Source: BS750m-G62 sp964577175
GTDB lineage: Bacteria > Planctomycetota > Phycisphaerae > FEN-1346
Length of the DNA stretch: 53,087 nt
Direction of reading: 5' to 3'
Assembly (NCBI GenBank): GCA_964577175.1
Contig: CAZNYC010000009.1
Location: 1-53,087, forward strand
Every line of letters starts with the position of its first letter. Position 1 is the first letter of the stretch. The notes under the pieces are model-generated. The model did no database searches. It had not been told where the DNA came from and worked only from the letters and a program-made list of their open reading frames with translations. Below, one piece after another: positions 17,746 through 25,080 of this stretch. A program made the position numbers and the translations under genes.

Positions 17746-18903
17746 ATGCACCGCGCGACCCGACTCATTCACCATCCCGGCGCCGTCTGCCCGCATACCG
17801 GGGCGGCCAGCCCGCCGATCTACCAGGTCTCCACGTTCGCGCAGGCGGCCGTCGGCGAGAACCAGGGGTACGATTATTCCCGCACGGGCAACCCGACGCG
17901 CCAGGTGCTGGAGCGGACCATCGCCGACCTCGAAGGCGCGGACGAAGCGCACGGCCTGGCGTTCGCGTCCGGCATGGCGGCCATCAGTGCCTGCTTCACC
18001 CTCCTCGACACCGGCGACCACGTCGTCGCGACCGAGGGGCTCTACGGCGGGACGTACCGCCTGCTGACTCGCGTCTACGAGCGCCTCGGCATCCCGGCGA
18101 CGTTCGTCGACACGGGCGACGCGGCGGCGATGGAAGCGGCCGTCACCGACCGCACGCGGCTGATCTTCGTCGAGACGCCGTCGAACCCGACGATGCGGAT
18201 CACGGACCTGGCGGCGGTGGCGGACCTCGCCCACCGTCACGACGCCCTGCTCGTCGTCGACAACACGTTCATGTCGCCGTGGCTGCAGCGGCCGCTGGAG
18301 GCGGGGGCGGACGCGGTCGTCCACAGCGCCACGAAATTCCTGGGCGGGCACAGCGACGTCATCGTCGGCCTGGCCGTCTGCCGCGAGGGCGATCTCGCCC
18401 GGCGCCTCGGCCGCATCCAAAACGCGGCCGGCGGCGTCCCGTCGCCGATGGACTGCTGGCTGGTGGTGCGCGGCATGAAGACGCTGGGGGTGCGGATGGA
18501 GCGCGGGCAGGCGACCGCCCGCCGCCTGGCCGAGTGGCTCGCCGGGCGGGACGAGGTCGAGGCGGTGCTCTGGCCGGGGGGGGAGGGGTTCCCCGGCGGC
18601 GACGTCCACGCCCGCCAGGCCGACGGGCCGGGCGCGGTCCTTTCGTTCCGGCTGCGGGAGGGACTCTCGGGCGAGGTCGTCTGCAACCACACCCGCGTCT
18701 GGACGCTGGCGGTCAGCCTCGGGGCCGTCGAGAGCATCATCACCCTGCCGGCCGGGATGACCCACCTGCCCTACCGGCCGGCGGCGCGTGCGGCGCTGGG
18801 CATCGACGACCGTCTCGTCCGCCTGTCGGTGGGTCTGGAGCACGCCGACGACCTGATAGCCGATCTCGCCGGCGCCCTTGATACCGCGCGGAAGGAGCAG
18901 TAA
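17746..18903 (+). CDS. Cys/Met-metabolism PLP enzyme (cystathionine gamma-lyase / gamma-synthase type)
   Basis: This 385-residue member of the fold-type I gamma-family has YSRTGNPT at 44-51, the cofactor aspartate in VVDNTF and the Schiff-base lysine Lys197 in SATKFLGGHSD. The N-terminal tyrosine-arginine motif that contacts the neighbouring subunit's PLP is intact. The family includes cystathionine gamma-synthase, gamma-lyase, beta-lyase and O-acetylhomoserine sulfhydrylase; residues visible here do not separate them reliably. The C-terminal SVGLEHADDLIADL is typical of the gamma-lyase/gamma-synthase branch. Its position after a cysteine-synthase-like gene suggests reverse transsulfuration (homocysteine to cysteine). 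A second, divergent paralogue begins 5 bases after its stop. Confidence 0.9.
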   Translation: MHRATRLIHHPGAVCPHTGAASPPIYQVSTFAQAAVGENQGYDYSRTGNPTRQVLERTIADLEGADEAHGLAFASGMAAISACFTLLDTGDHVVATEGLYGGTYRLLTRVYERLGIPATFVDTGDAAAMEAAVTDRTRLIFVETPSNPTMRITDLAAVADLAHRHDALLVVDNTFMSPWLQRPLEAGADAVVHSATKFLGGHSDVIVGLAVCREGDLARRLGRIQNAAGGVPSPMDCWLVVRGMKTLGVRMERGQATARRLAEWLAGRDEVEAVLWPGGEGFPGGDVHARQADGPGAVLSFRLREGLSGEVVCNHTRVWTLAVSLGAVESIITLPAGMTHLPYRPAARAALGIDDRLVRLSVGLEHADDLIADLAGALDTARKEQ

Positions 18904-18908
18904 GTCCC

Positions 18909-20129
18909 ATGACCGGACACCGTCTCACCAACACCCACTGCGTCCACGGTGGCACCGGCCCGTGCGACGTTCGCCACGCCGTGACGACCGCCATCGTCCA
19001 CTCGGCCCCGTTCACGTTTGCATCCACGCGCGAGGTGCTCGATTTCGTGGAGGGCCGGTCCGAGCGCACCCAGCCGGAATACGGCCGCATGGGCAACCCT
19101 ACCGTCAGCCGGGTGCAGGAGCGGCTGGCGGCGATCGAAGGGGCCGAGCGGGCCCAACTCTTCGCCAGCGGCATGGCCGCCGTTACGACGACCATGCTCG
19201 CATATCTCCGGCCGGGCGATCACCTCGTCCTGACGAGCGACTGTTACAAACGGACCCGCGAGTTCGGCGGCACGTTCATCGGCCGCTTCGGCGTCGAGGC
19301 GAGCGTCGTCCCACCCACGACCGACGCCGTCGCCGAGGCGCTGCGGCCCGAGACGCGCATGGTGCTGGTCGAGGTGCCCAGCAATCCGTATCAATACGTG
19401 GTGGACGTGGGGCGGCTCGCCGACCTCGGCCGGGAGCGCGGCATCCTGACGGTCGTCGACAGCACGTTCGCCACCCCGGTGAACCTGCGGCCGCTGGAAT
19501 GGGGCGCGGACCTCGTGATCCACTCGGCCACCAAGTACCTGGGCGGGCACAACGATCTCGTGGCCGGCGTCCTGGCGGGCCCGGCCGCACGCGTCGAACC
19601 CGTCGCGGAACTCCTGAGCACGCTGGGCGGTATCTGCGACCCGACGACGGCGTTCCTGTTGGACCGAGGACTGAAGACGCTCTCGGCCCGCGTCCACCTG
19701 CAGAACGCGGCCGGCCTGGCGGTGGCGCAGCACGTGGAGGACCGTCCCGGCATCCGGCAGGTCTTCTACCCGGGCCTGGCGTCGCACCCGCATCACGGCG
19801 TGGCGGCGCGGCTGATGAACGGCTACGGCGGGGTGGTGACATTCCTCGTGGACGCGGATTTCGAGGGGACGGCCCGGTTCGTGGACGGCCTGTCGATCCC
19901 GAAGATCGCCCCGAGCCTGGGCGGCGTGGAGGCGCTCGTGGAGCAGCCCGCCCTGATGAGTTTCTGGGACCTCGCGCGCGACGAGCGGGAGCGCCTGGGC
20001 ATGTACGACAACCTCGTCCGCCTCGCGGTCGGCCTGGAGGACCCCGAGGACCTCATCCATGACCTGGAGCAGGCGCTGTCGGCGGCGGGCCTGGCGCAGA
20101 CCCGACCGATGGAAACAAAGCATGCCTGA
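18909..20129 (+). CDS. Second Cys/Met-metabolism PLP enzyme, divergent paralogue
   Basis: This 406-residue gamma-family enzyme has YGRMGNPT at 58-65, VVDSTFATP and the Schiff-base lysine Lys209 in SATKYLGGHND. The start is supported by AAGGAG 11 bases upstream, inside the end of the previous gene. It is more divergent than the preceding paralogue (for instance TQPEYGRMGNP in place of YDYSRTGNP, and a different C-terminal region reading GVEALVEQPALMSFW). The last feature, G-V-E-x-L-x-x-x-P, is common among cystathionine gamma-synthases and gamma-lyases. Two paralogues in tandem suggest the two halves of a pathway, one condensing and one cleaving cystathionine. Its last 8 bases overlap the start of larE (ATGCCTGA), indicating translational coupling. 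Confidence 0.9.
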   Translation: MTGHRLTNTHCVHGGTGPCDVRHAVTTAIVHSAPFTFASTREVLDFVEGRSERTQPEYGRMGNPTVSRVQERLAAIEGAERAQLFASGMAAVTTTMLAYLRPGDHLVLTSDCYKRTREFGGTFIGRFGVEASVVPPTTDAVAEALRPETRMVLVEVPSNPYQYVVDVGRLADLGRERGILTVVDSTFATPVNLRPLEWGADLVIHSATKYLGGHNDLVAGVLAGPAARVEPVAELLSTLGGICDPTTAFLLDRGLKTLSARVHLQNAAGLAVAQHVEDRPGIRQVFYPGLASHPHHGVAARLMNGYGGVVTFLVDADFEGTARFVDGLSIPKIAPSLGGVEALVEQPALMSFWDLARDERERLGMYDNLVRLAVGLEDPEDLIHDLEQALSAAGLAQTRPMETKHA

Positions 20130-20961
20130 ACGAGCGCACCACACACCCGCCGAACGCCGCAAGGCCTGCTGCCGCATCCTGCGCGACCTGCAGCGCGTCG
20201 TCGTGGCCTTCTCGGCAGGCGTGGACAGCACGCTGCTCGCGGCGCTGGCGGCCGAGACGTTGGGGCCCGCGAACGTGGTGGCGGCAATGGGCCTCTCGCC
20301 GAGCCTTCCGGCGCGCGAACGCCACGAGGGCCGGCGCTTGGCCCGGGCCATCGGCGTGGAACTCGTGGAAGTCGACACGCACGAACTTGCCGACGCGCAC
20401 TACGCGGCCAATCCCGCGAACCGGTGCTTCTACTGCAAGCGGGAACTGTTCCGACGGCTGAAGGCGCTGGCGTCGGAGCGGGCCTTCCCGGCGGTGGTCT
20501 GCGGTGCCAACGCCGACGATCTCGGCGACTTCCGGCCGGGCCTGCGGGCGGGTGAGGCACTCGGCGTCCGGGCCCCGCTGATGGAGGCCGGCCTGACGAA
20601 GCAGGACGTGCGTGCCCTCTCCCGCGCGATGGGTTTGCCGACCGCCGAGAAACCCGCCTCCGCCTGCCTCGCCAGCCGCGTGCCCTACAACGAACCGATC
20701 ACCGCGGAGCGCCTCGGCCGCATCGAACGGGCCGAGAATGCACTGAAGGACCTGGGCTTTGCCGCGTGCCGCGTCCGCGACCACACCCCTGTGGCGCGGA
20801 TTGAGGTCCCCGCGGACGAGATCGGCCGGCTCGTGCAAACGGGCCCGGCGGTCGTCGACGCCCTCACGGCGGCCGGCTACGCCTACGTGACCGTCGACCT
20901 GGCAGGCCTGAGGAGCGGTTCAATGAACGAGGTGCTCGGCGAAGCCGCCCGCCGGCGCTGA
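20122..20961 (+). CDS. larE: ATP-dependent sacrificial sulfur transferase LarE-type
   Basis: The start codon overlaps the previous stop by 8 bases, and the protein has 279 residues, the normal LarE length. The PP-loop SAGVDS is at 31-36 (the commoner form is SGGVDS). RCFYCK at 101-106 and KPASACLASR at 177-186 are LarE-family motifs; Cys182 in the latter is the candidate sulfur-donor cysteine, although exact correspondence to the L. plantarum residue needs an alignment. LarE adenylates a nicotinate-derived carboxylate and inserts sulfur to build the nickel-pincer cofactor with LarB and LarC. Neither LarB, LarC nor LarA is in this window, and the neighbours are Thi4 and cysteine enzymes. The substrate here may therefore be something else; cofactor synthesis with distant larBC is the conservative reading. 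Confidence 0.88.
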   Translation: MPERAHHTPAERRKACCRILRDLQRVVVAFSAGVDSTLLAALAAETLGPANVVAAMGLSPSLPARERHEGRRLARAIGVELVEVDTHELADAHYAANPANRCFYCKRELFRRLKALASERAFPAVVCGANADDLGDFRPGLRAGEALGVRAPLMEAGLTKQDVRALSRAMGLPTAEKPASACLASRVPYNEPITAERLGRIERAENALKDLGFAACRVRDHTPVARIEVPADEIGRLVQTGPAVVDALTAAGYAYVTVDLAGLRSGSMNEVLGEAARRR

Positions 20962-21147
20962 CGCCACCCGACAAAGGCGGAAACCGCCAGCGCGGGAAAT
21001 GCGAACCGGCCGAGCGTCGCGTCTGCCTGCATGCGTTCCGATTCGCAGTGACGGGGTACGGTCACACGGTGTCGGGCGTCGGGTGTTTCCGGGCGCCGGC
21101 GTGCAAGCCGCCACTGGCACCCCGCCATTTCATTCTGACAGGCGATT

Positions 21148-23442
21148 TTACTTGATCAGCCGGGCCTCGATAGCGGCGATCTCGCGGTTGGCGAACTCGT
21201 CCGTCAGGAGCCAATCCTGATAGAGGCGTTCAATCCGCCGCAAGTACCCGTCGACCGACCGCTGCCGCAAATTGCGGTTGGCCTTCTTGGGCCGCTGGTC
21301 GTCGCGGATCGGCGGGCGGATGCGGTCCTCCGGCGGCCTGCGCCCCGGATGGTAAACCAGGGCCGGCAGGTTTTCCGCCGGCAGCAGATGCCGCCAGAGA
21401 AACGCCTGCATCCGGTCTTCGGCGGGCACGGCCTCGCGGACGATCTCGCGGTCGCCGATCTTCGCCCGGCCGACAAGGGCGAGGTTGACCGGCTTGTCCA
21501 TGTGCGTCAGGCTGGTTTTCACCGCCACCCTGGCCGTGTCCTTCTTGGCCGGCACCGTGGCGCCGGGCGATTCGAGCCCCTTCGGCAGGCCTTTGAATTC
21601 GAGCCGGATCGGCCCGTCGAATCCGTCGCGGCGGACGGCGAAGATGGTTACCGCGGTGCCCTTTTTGCTGCGCATCACGACGCGCGACGGGACGACGCGC
21701 AACTCGAAATCGGGGCGCGGCCGGCTGATACGGAGACGGTACGCATATGCCGCGCCGGCGTGCCGCCGCGTATCGCCGAGGTGAACGAAGTACTTCCCGT
21801 CGGCGGGCAGTTTCGCCATGAGGTAGGAGTCGGCGTGGTCGGTGTTCAACCCGGAGGCGGCATCGTAATGGTCGTCGTTCAGCGCGATGACCTTGCCGGC
21901 TGCATCGGTAACCTTGACGAAGGAATCATAGGGCGACCCGATCCGTCGGGCCTCGACTTCCACGACGATCGTCTCGCCGGCCTTGCCCTGGACCTCGAAG
22001 ACGTCCCAGTCGCCGGGGCGGTCCGCGCGTCCGTTGACGATGATCGGCAGTTTCACTTTCTGCGCGTTCGCCGGCTCGTTGTTGGGTTCGGCGTCGCGGC
22101 ATTCGGGCAGGGTATTGAGCGCGAACGTCACGTAGTTGGAGACGCGTTTTCCGTCGGTAGCGGCAATGAGATGGTGGCCGGGCCCGGCGTCTTCGGCCGG
22201 GGGCGCCAGGGTAGCCTTGTCCAGATTCCAGCCGTTCATCTCGATCTTGCCCGGCTCGCCTGCGCGGCCGCCCAGCGGGAAGATGCTGGTCACAAACGGC
22301 AGTTCGCCGACGGTAATGCGATAGGTGAAACTCTCGCGGCCCCGGTAGAGCGCCTCGTTGATGCGGAGGACGTACTCGTCGTCCGCAGGCACCTCGAACA
22401 GGATGACCGGGTCCGGGTTGAAGCGGAAATCGTCGTTGTACGCCACCTCCTTGCCGGCCGAGTTGTAGAGTTTCAGCACGGCCTGGAACCATCCGGGGAC
22501 GCCGTCGGCGACGTAGGGGACCAGGTCGCGCGCCTTGACGGTGATGACGAGGCGCTGCCCCTTGGTCGCGCGGAACCGGTAACGGTTGACCTCGCCCGGG
22601 GCGATCTGGCCGTTCATGGTGCACGGCACGATGATGCGTACTTCCTCTTCGTTGGGCGGCCGGTTGCGCTGGGCCCGCGACTCCTTTCCGAGGACGGGCT
22701 TGCGGCAGGTCTTCATCGGCTCGCGGGCGACCTCGGGCACCTGGCCCACGTAGAACGGGAGGGCGTTGGAGATGCCGCGGTCGGTGACCACGCGGATTTC
22801 GCGGCGGCCGGGTTTGGCGTCCGGGGCCACGGTGACCTCGGCGAAGACGAGTTCGCGATGGGCCTGCACGGCCGGATTGCGTTCGTCTTCCGCGAAGATC
22901 CGCTGGATGCGTTCGATCAGTTTCTGCTTCGCCAGGGCTTTCACGGACGTGGGGGCCGCCTTCTTGGCTCCCTTCCCGCCCTGCTTTGTGGCTTGCGATT
23001 CCGGCAGTTTCGCATTGCAGAACGTGCATACTTTGGTGCCGACCGGATTCAGGCGACTGCATGCCGGGCACATCACCCCTTCGGCCTCAGGGGGTTCCAC
23101 GCGCTCGGGGAACTCGTAGGAGACCATCTTGGCGACCATTGCGTCGCCGACGGTCGTGTCCTTCTTCTTCAACTCCTTCAGTTGCTCTCTCAGGAGCCTC
23201 AGTTCCTGGTTGTTCATGACCCGGTCGTACTCGATCAGGCGGGCGGAGACACCCTCGCCGGTCACGATGACATCGTTGGCGCCGGTGAGCCGTTGCCCAC
23301 CCAACCGGATGGAGACGGTCGTGCCCTGCTGCCCGCCGGCGGGATACACGTAACCGATGTACTGGTTCTGCGCCAGGACCGAGGATGCACAGGCCGCCAG
23401 GACGGCCAGTCCCAGGATCGGCAGCCTTACGAATCGACTCAT
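21148..23442 (-). CDS. Exported PPC-domain protein with an internal zinc-ribbon-like insert
   Basis: This 764-residue protein has a signal peptide (residues 1-24, ending in VLAQ). An IPT/TIG-like opening (YVYPAGGQQGTTVSIRLGGQ) is followed by an insert at about 120-145 with CPAC...CTFC (C-x2-C-x11-C-x2-C), the pattern of a zinc ribbon, then a Lys-rich stretch. Pre-peptidase C-terminal type beta-sandwiches follow at about 270-380 (MNGQIAPGEVNRYRFRATKGQ) and 455-580 (DAEPNNEPANAQKV, then DWDVFEVQGKAG). The C-terminus is basic. It is the third gene of the planctomycete DUF1549/1553 - DUF1501 - PPC arrangement. The PPC domain usually aids secretion or binds extracellular material; the combination with a zinc ribbon in an exported protein is unusual. 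Confidence 0.87.
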   Translation of the reverse strand: MSRFVRLPILGLAVLAACASSVLAQNQYIGYVYPAGGQQGTTVSIRLGGQRLTGANDVIVTGEGVSARLIEYDRVMNNQELRLLREQLKELKKKDTTVGDAMVAKMVSYEFPERVEPPEAEGVMCPACSRLNPVGTKVCTFCNAKLPESQATKQGGKGAKKAAPTSVKALAKQKLIERIQRIFAEDERNPAVQAHRELVFAEVTVAPDAKPGRREIRVVTDRGISNALPFYVGQVPEVAREPMKTCRKPVLGKESRAQRNRPPNEEEVRIIVPCTMNGQIAPGEVNRYRFRATKGQRLVITVKARDLVPYVADGVPGWFQAVLKLYNSAGKEVAYNDDFRFNPDPVILFEVPADDEYVLRINEALYRGRESFTYRITVGELPFVTSIFPLGGRAGEPGKIEMNGWNLDKATLAPPAEDAGPGHHLIAATDGKRVSNYVTFALNTLPECRDAEPNNEPANAQKVKLPIIVNGRADRPGDWDVFEVQGKAGETIVVEVEARRIGSPYDSFVKVTDAAGKVIALNDDHYDAASGLNTDHADSYLMAKLPADGKYFVHLGDTRRHAGAAYAYRLRISRPRPDFELRVVPSRVVMRSKKGTAVTIFAVRRDGFDGPIRLEFKGLPKGLESPGATVPAKKDTARVAVKTSLTHMDKPVNLALVGRAKIGDREIVREAVPAEDRMQAFLWRHLLPAENLPALVYHPGRRPPEDRIRPPIRDDQRPKKANRNLRQRSVDGYLRRIERLYQDWLLTDEFANREIAAIEARLIK

Positions 23443-23561
23443 CGGACTCCTCCGTTTTCTCCCCTATCGGCTCGGCGGCGATCCGGTCTCCGAACGCGGC
23501 CAGCCCCTGCGGCCGAACGCCCACCGCGTCGCGAACGACAAGGCCCCGGGCCGGCCGAGAA

Positions 23562-23584
23562 GGGATTATTCAGATAGGCTCTTA
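23562..23584. mobile_element. Element B2: second, apparently truncated copy of the short IS-like element
   Basis: GGGATTATTCAGATAGGCTC (23562-23581) followed by TTA reproduces one end of the element at 1044-1202 with one mismatch and one inserted base. The TTA is the complement of the TAA stop codon of the DUF1501 gene, so insertion at the TWA-type target used the stop codon itself. The other end is not recognisable in the 139-base space to the next gene start at 23442; a weak CCTATCGGCTC at about 23463-23473 may be its remnant. Confidence 0.5.
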
Positions 23585-24997
23585 CAGGATTTCCTCCAGC
23601 ATGCCGGTGGACCTCATGCCTTCGTTTTTCGCGTCCAGGACGAACGCATCGAAGCCCAGGGGGTGCGGCAGTTTGGCGGTGGCGTCGATGCCGGCCAGGA
23701 GGTAGAAGGTGCCCAGCAGATCCGCCGGATAAACGGGGCGTTCCTTGACCTTCTCGCCCTTTTCGTCGGACGCGCCGACCACGCGGCCGCCTTGGAAGCC
23801 GCCGCCGGCGACCAGCACGGTGAAGACGGCCCCGTGGTGGTGGCGGCCACCGTTCCAGGGCGGCTCCCACGAGATCTTCGGCGTTCGGCCGAACTCGCCG
23901 GTACACCAGACGAGCGTGCTGTCCAGCAGGCCGCGGTTGTCCAAGTCCCCGAGCAGCGCCGCCAGGCCCTGATCCAGATCCGGACACTGCCGCTTCATGG
24001 TCGGGAAGTGATTGGCGTGGGTGTCCCAACCGCCGGGGAAACTGATGGTGACGTACGGGACACCGGCCTCGACCATGCGTCGTGCGGCCAGGCATTCCTG
24101 CCCGAAGGTTGTGCGGCCATAGCGGTTTCGGAGGTTGGCGGGTTCGTTCGCGAGATTGAAGACTTCCCTCCCCTGCCCCAGGATCAGGCCGAAGGCTTTC
24201 TGCTTGGCCTTCTCGGCTTCCTCGATGCGGGAGACGTCCGACAGGCCGTAGCCAAGGAGGTTCACCTTGTCGAGGAGTTCCCGGCGGCCTTTCTGGCGCG
24301 GGTCGTTAATTCCCCGGTTGACGATGCCCTGCACCTCGAAGCGGTCCGCGTTCGGGTCACCTCCCGTGGCGAAGGGTTTGTAGGCAGGGCCCAGGAAGCC
24401 TTCCTCGGAAAAGCGGCCGGCGCCCCTGAGCATCACGATGTACGGCGGAAGCAACCCTTTGTACTGCTCCTTCTTGAAGTAGGTGAATATCGCGCCGACG
24501 CTGGGATACGCCAGGCGTCCGCCGGGCTTGTGGCCGGTCTGCATCAGGTAGGCCGCCGTCTCATGGCCGTTGATGCCATGGGTCGCGCTGCGAATCAAGG
24601 AGTACTTGTCGGCCTGCTGGGCCAGTTTGGGAAACAGCGAACTGAGCTGGACGCCCTTGACGTTGGTGGGGATGAACTTGTCAAACTCGCCCAGGTAATC
24701 GTAACCGGTGCCGGGCTTCGGGTCCCAGGCATCGTTGTGGGACATGCCGCCCCACAGGAAGATCTGGATGACGGACCGGACCTTGCCTTTCTTCTCGACC
24801 TTGGCCCTGGCGGCCGCGTCGCGCTCGGCCTTCTTCTTGGCCGGATCCTCTTCGGGCTTCTTCTTGGCCGGGGCCGCAAACACGCGGCCCCCCATGCCGC
24901 CGGCCGCAATCACGCCGGCCGCCCCGAACATGCCTCGCCGCATCGCCTCGCGGCGGGACATGCGCTCCCGCCCGCCATTAGGTTTGCTGGTATCCAT
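23582..24997 (-). CDS. DUF1501 protein, Tat-exported (alkaline-phosphatase/sulfatase-like fold)
   Basis: The ATG at 24997 gives 471 residues; the longer open frame has no signal peptide. A twin-arginine-like leader (MSRREAMRRG) and hydrophobic segment extend to about residue 42, followed by a charged KKKPEEDPAKKK linker. The DUF1501 fold is clear from FLWGGMSHNDAWDPKPG, then GHETAAYLMQTGH, TISFPGGWDTHANHF, VWCTGEFGRTPKI and GGRHHHGAVFTVLVAGGGF. The metal-binding-like aspartate and histidine residues of the family (WDTH, GEFGRTP, RHHHG) are present. DUF1501 proteins accompany DUF1549/DUF1553 proteins throughout planctomycetes; activity is unproven. Its stop codon abuts an IS-like terminal repeat. 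Confidence 0.9.
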   Translation of the reverse strand: MDTSKPNGGRERMSRREAMRRGMFGAAGVIAAGGMGGRVFAAPAKKKPEEDPAKKKAERDAAARAKVEKKGKVRSVIQIFLWGGMSHNDAWDPKPGTGYDYLGEFDKFIPTNVKGVQLSSLFPKLAQQADKYSLIRSATHGINGHETAAYLMQTGHKPGGRLAYPSVGAIFTYFKKEQYKGLLPPYIVMLRGAGRFSEEGFLGPAYKPFATGGDPNADRFEVQGIVNRGINDPRQKGRRELLDKVNLLGYGLSDVSRIEEAEKAKQKAFGLILGQGREVFNLANEPANLRNRYGRTTFGQECLAARRMVEAGVPYVTISFPGGWDTHANHFPTMKRQCPDLDQGLAALLGDLDNRGLLDSTLVWCTGEFGRTPKISWEPPWNGGRHHHGAVFTVLVAGGGFQGGRVVGASDEKGEKVKERPVYPADLLGTFYLLAGIDATAKLPHPLGFDAFVLDAKNEGMRSTGMLEEIL

Positions 24998-25080
24998 GAT
25001 TGAACCCTCGCCTGAGGTCCCCTGATTGCCGCGGCCGGCAGGCGACCGTGTTGCGCCGCCGCCCCGCGCGTCGGCACCCG

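Noticed and set aside
20122..20961. Complete nickel-pincer cofactor locus
   Set aside because: No larA, larB or larC in the window; only larE is present.
20962..21147. Strong bidirectional terminator between the converging larE and PPC genes
   Set aside because: Only a short GGCGG-AAA-CCGCC hairpin at 20976-20988 is present, without a T-run; not enough to call.
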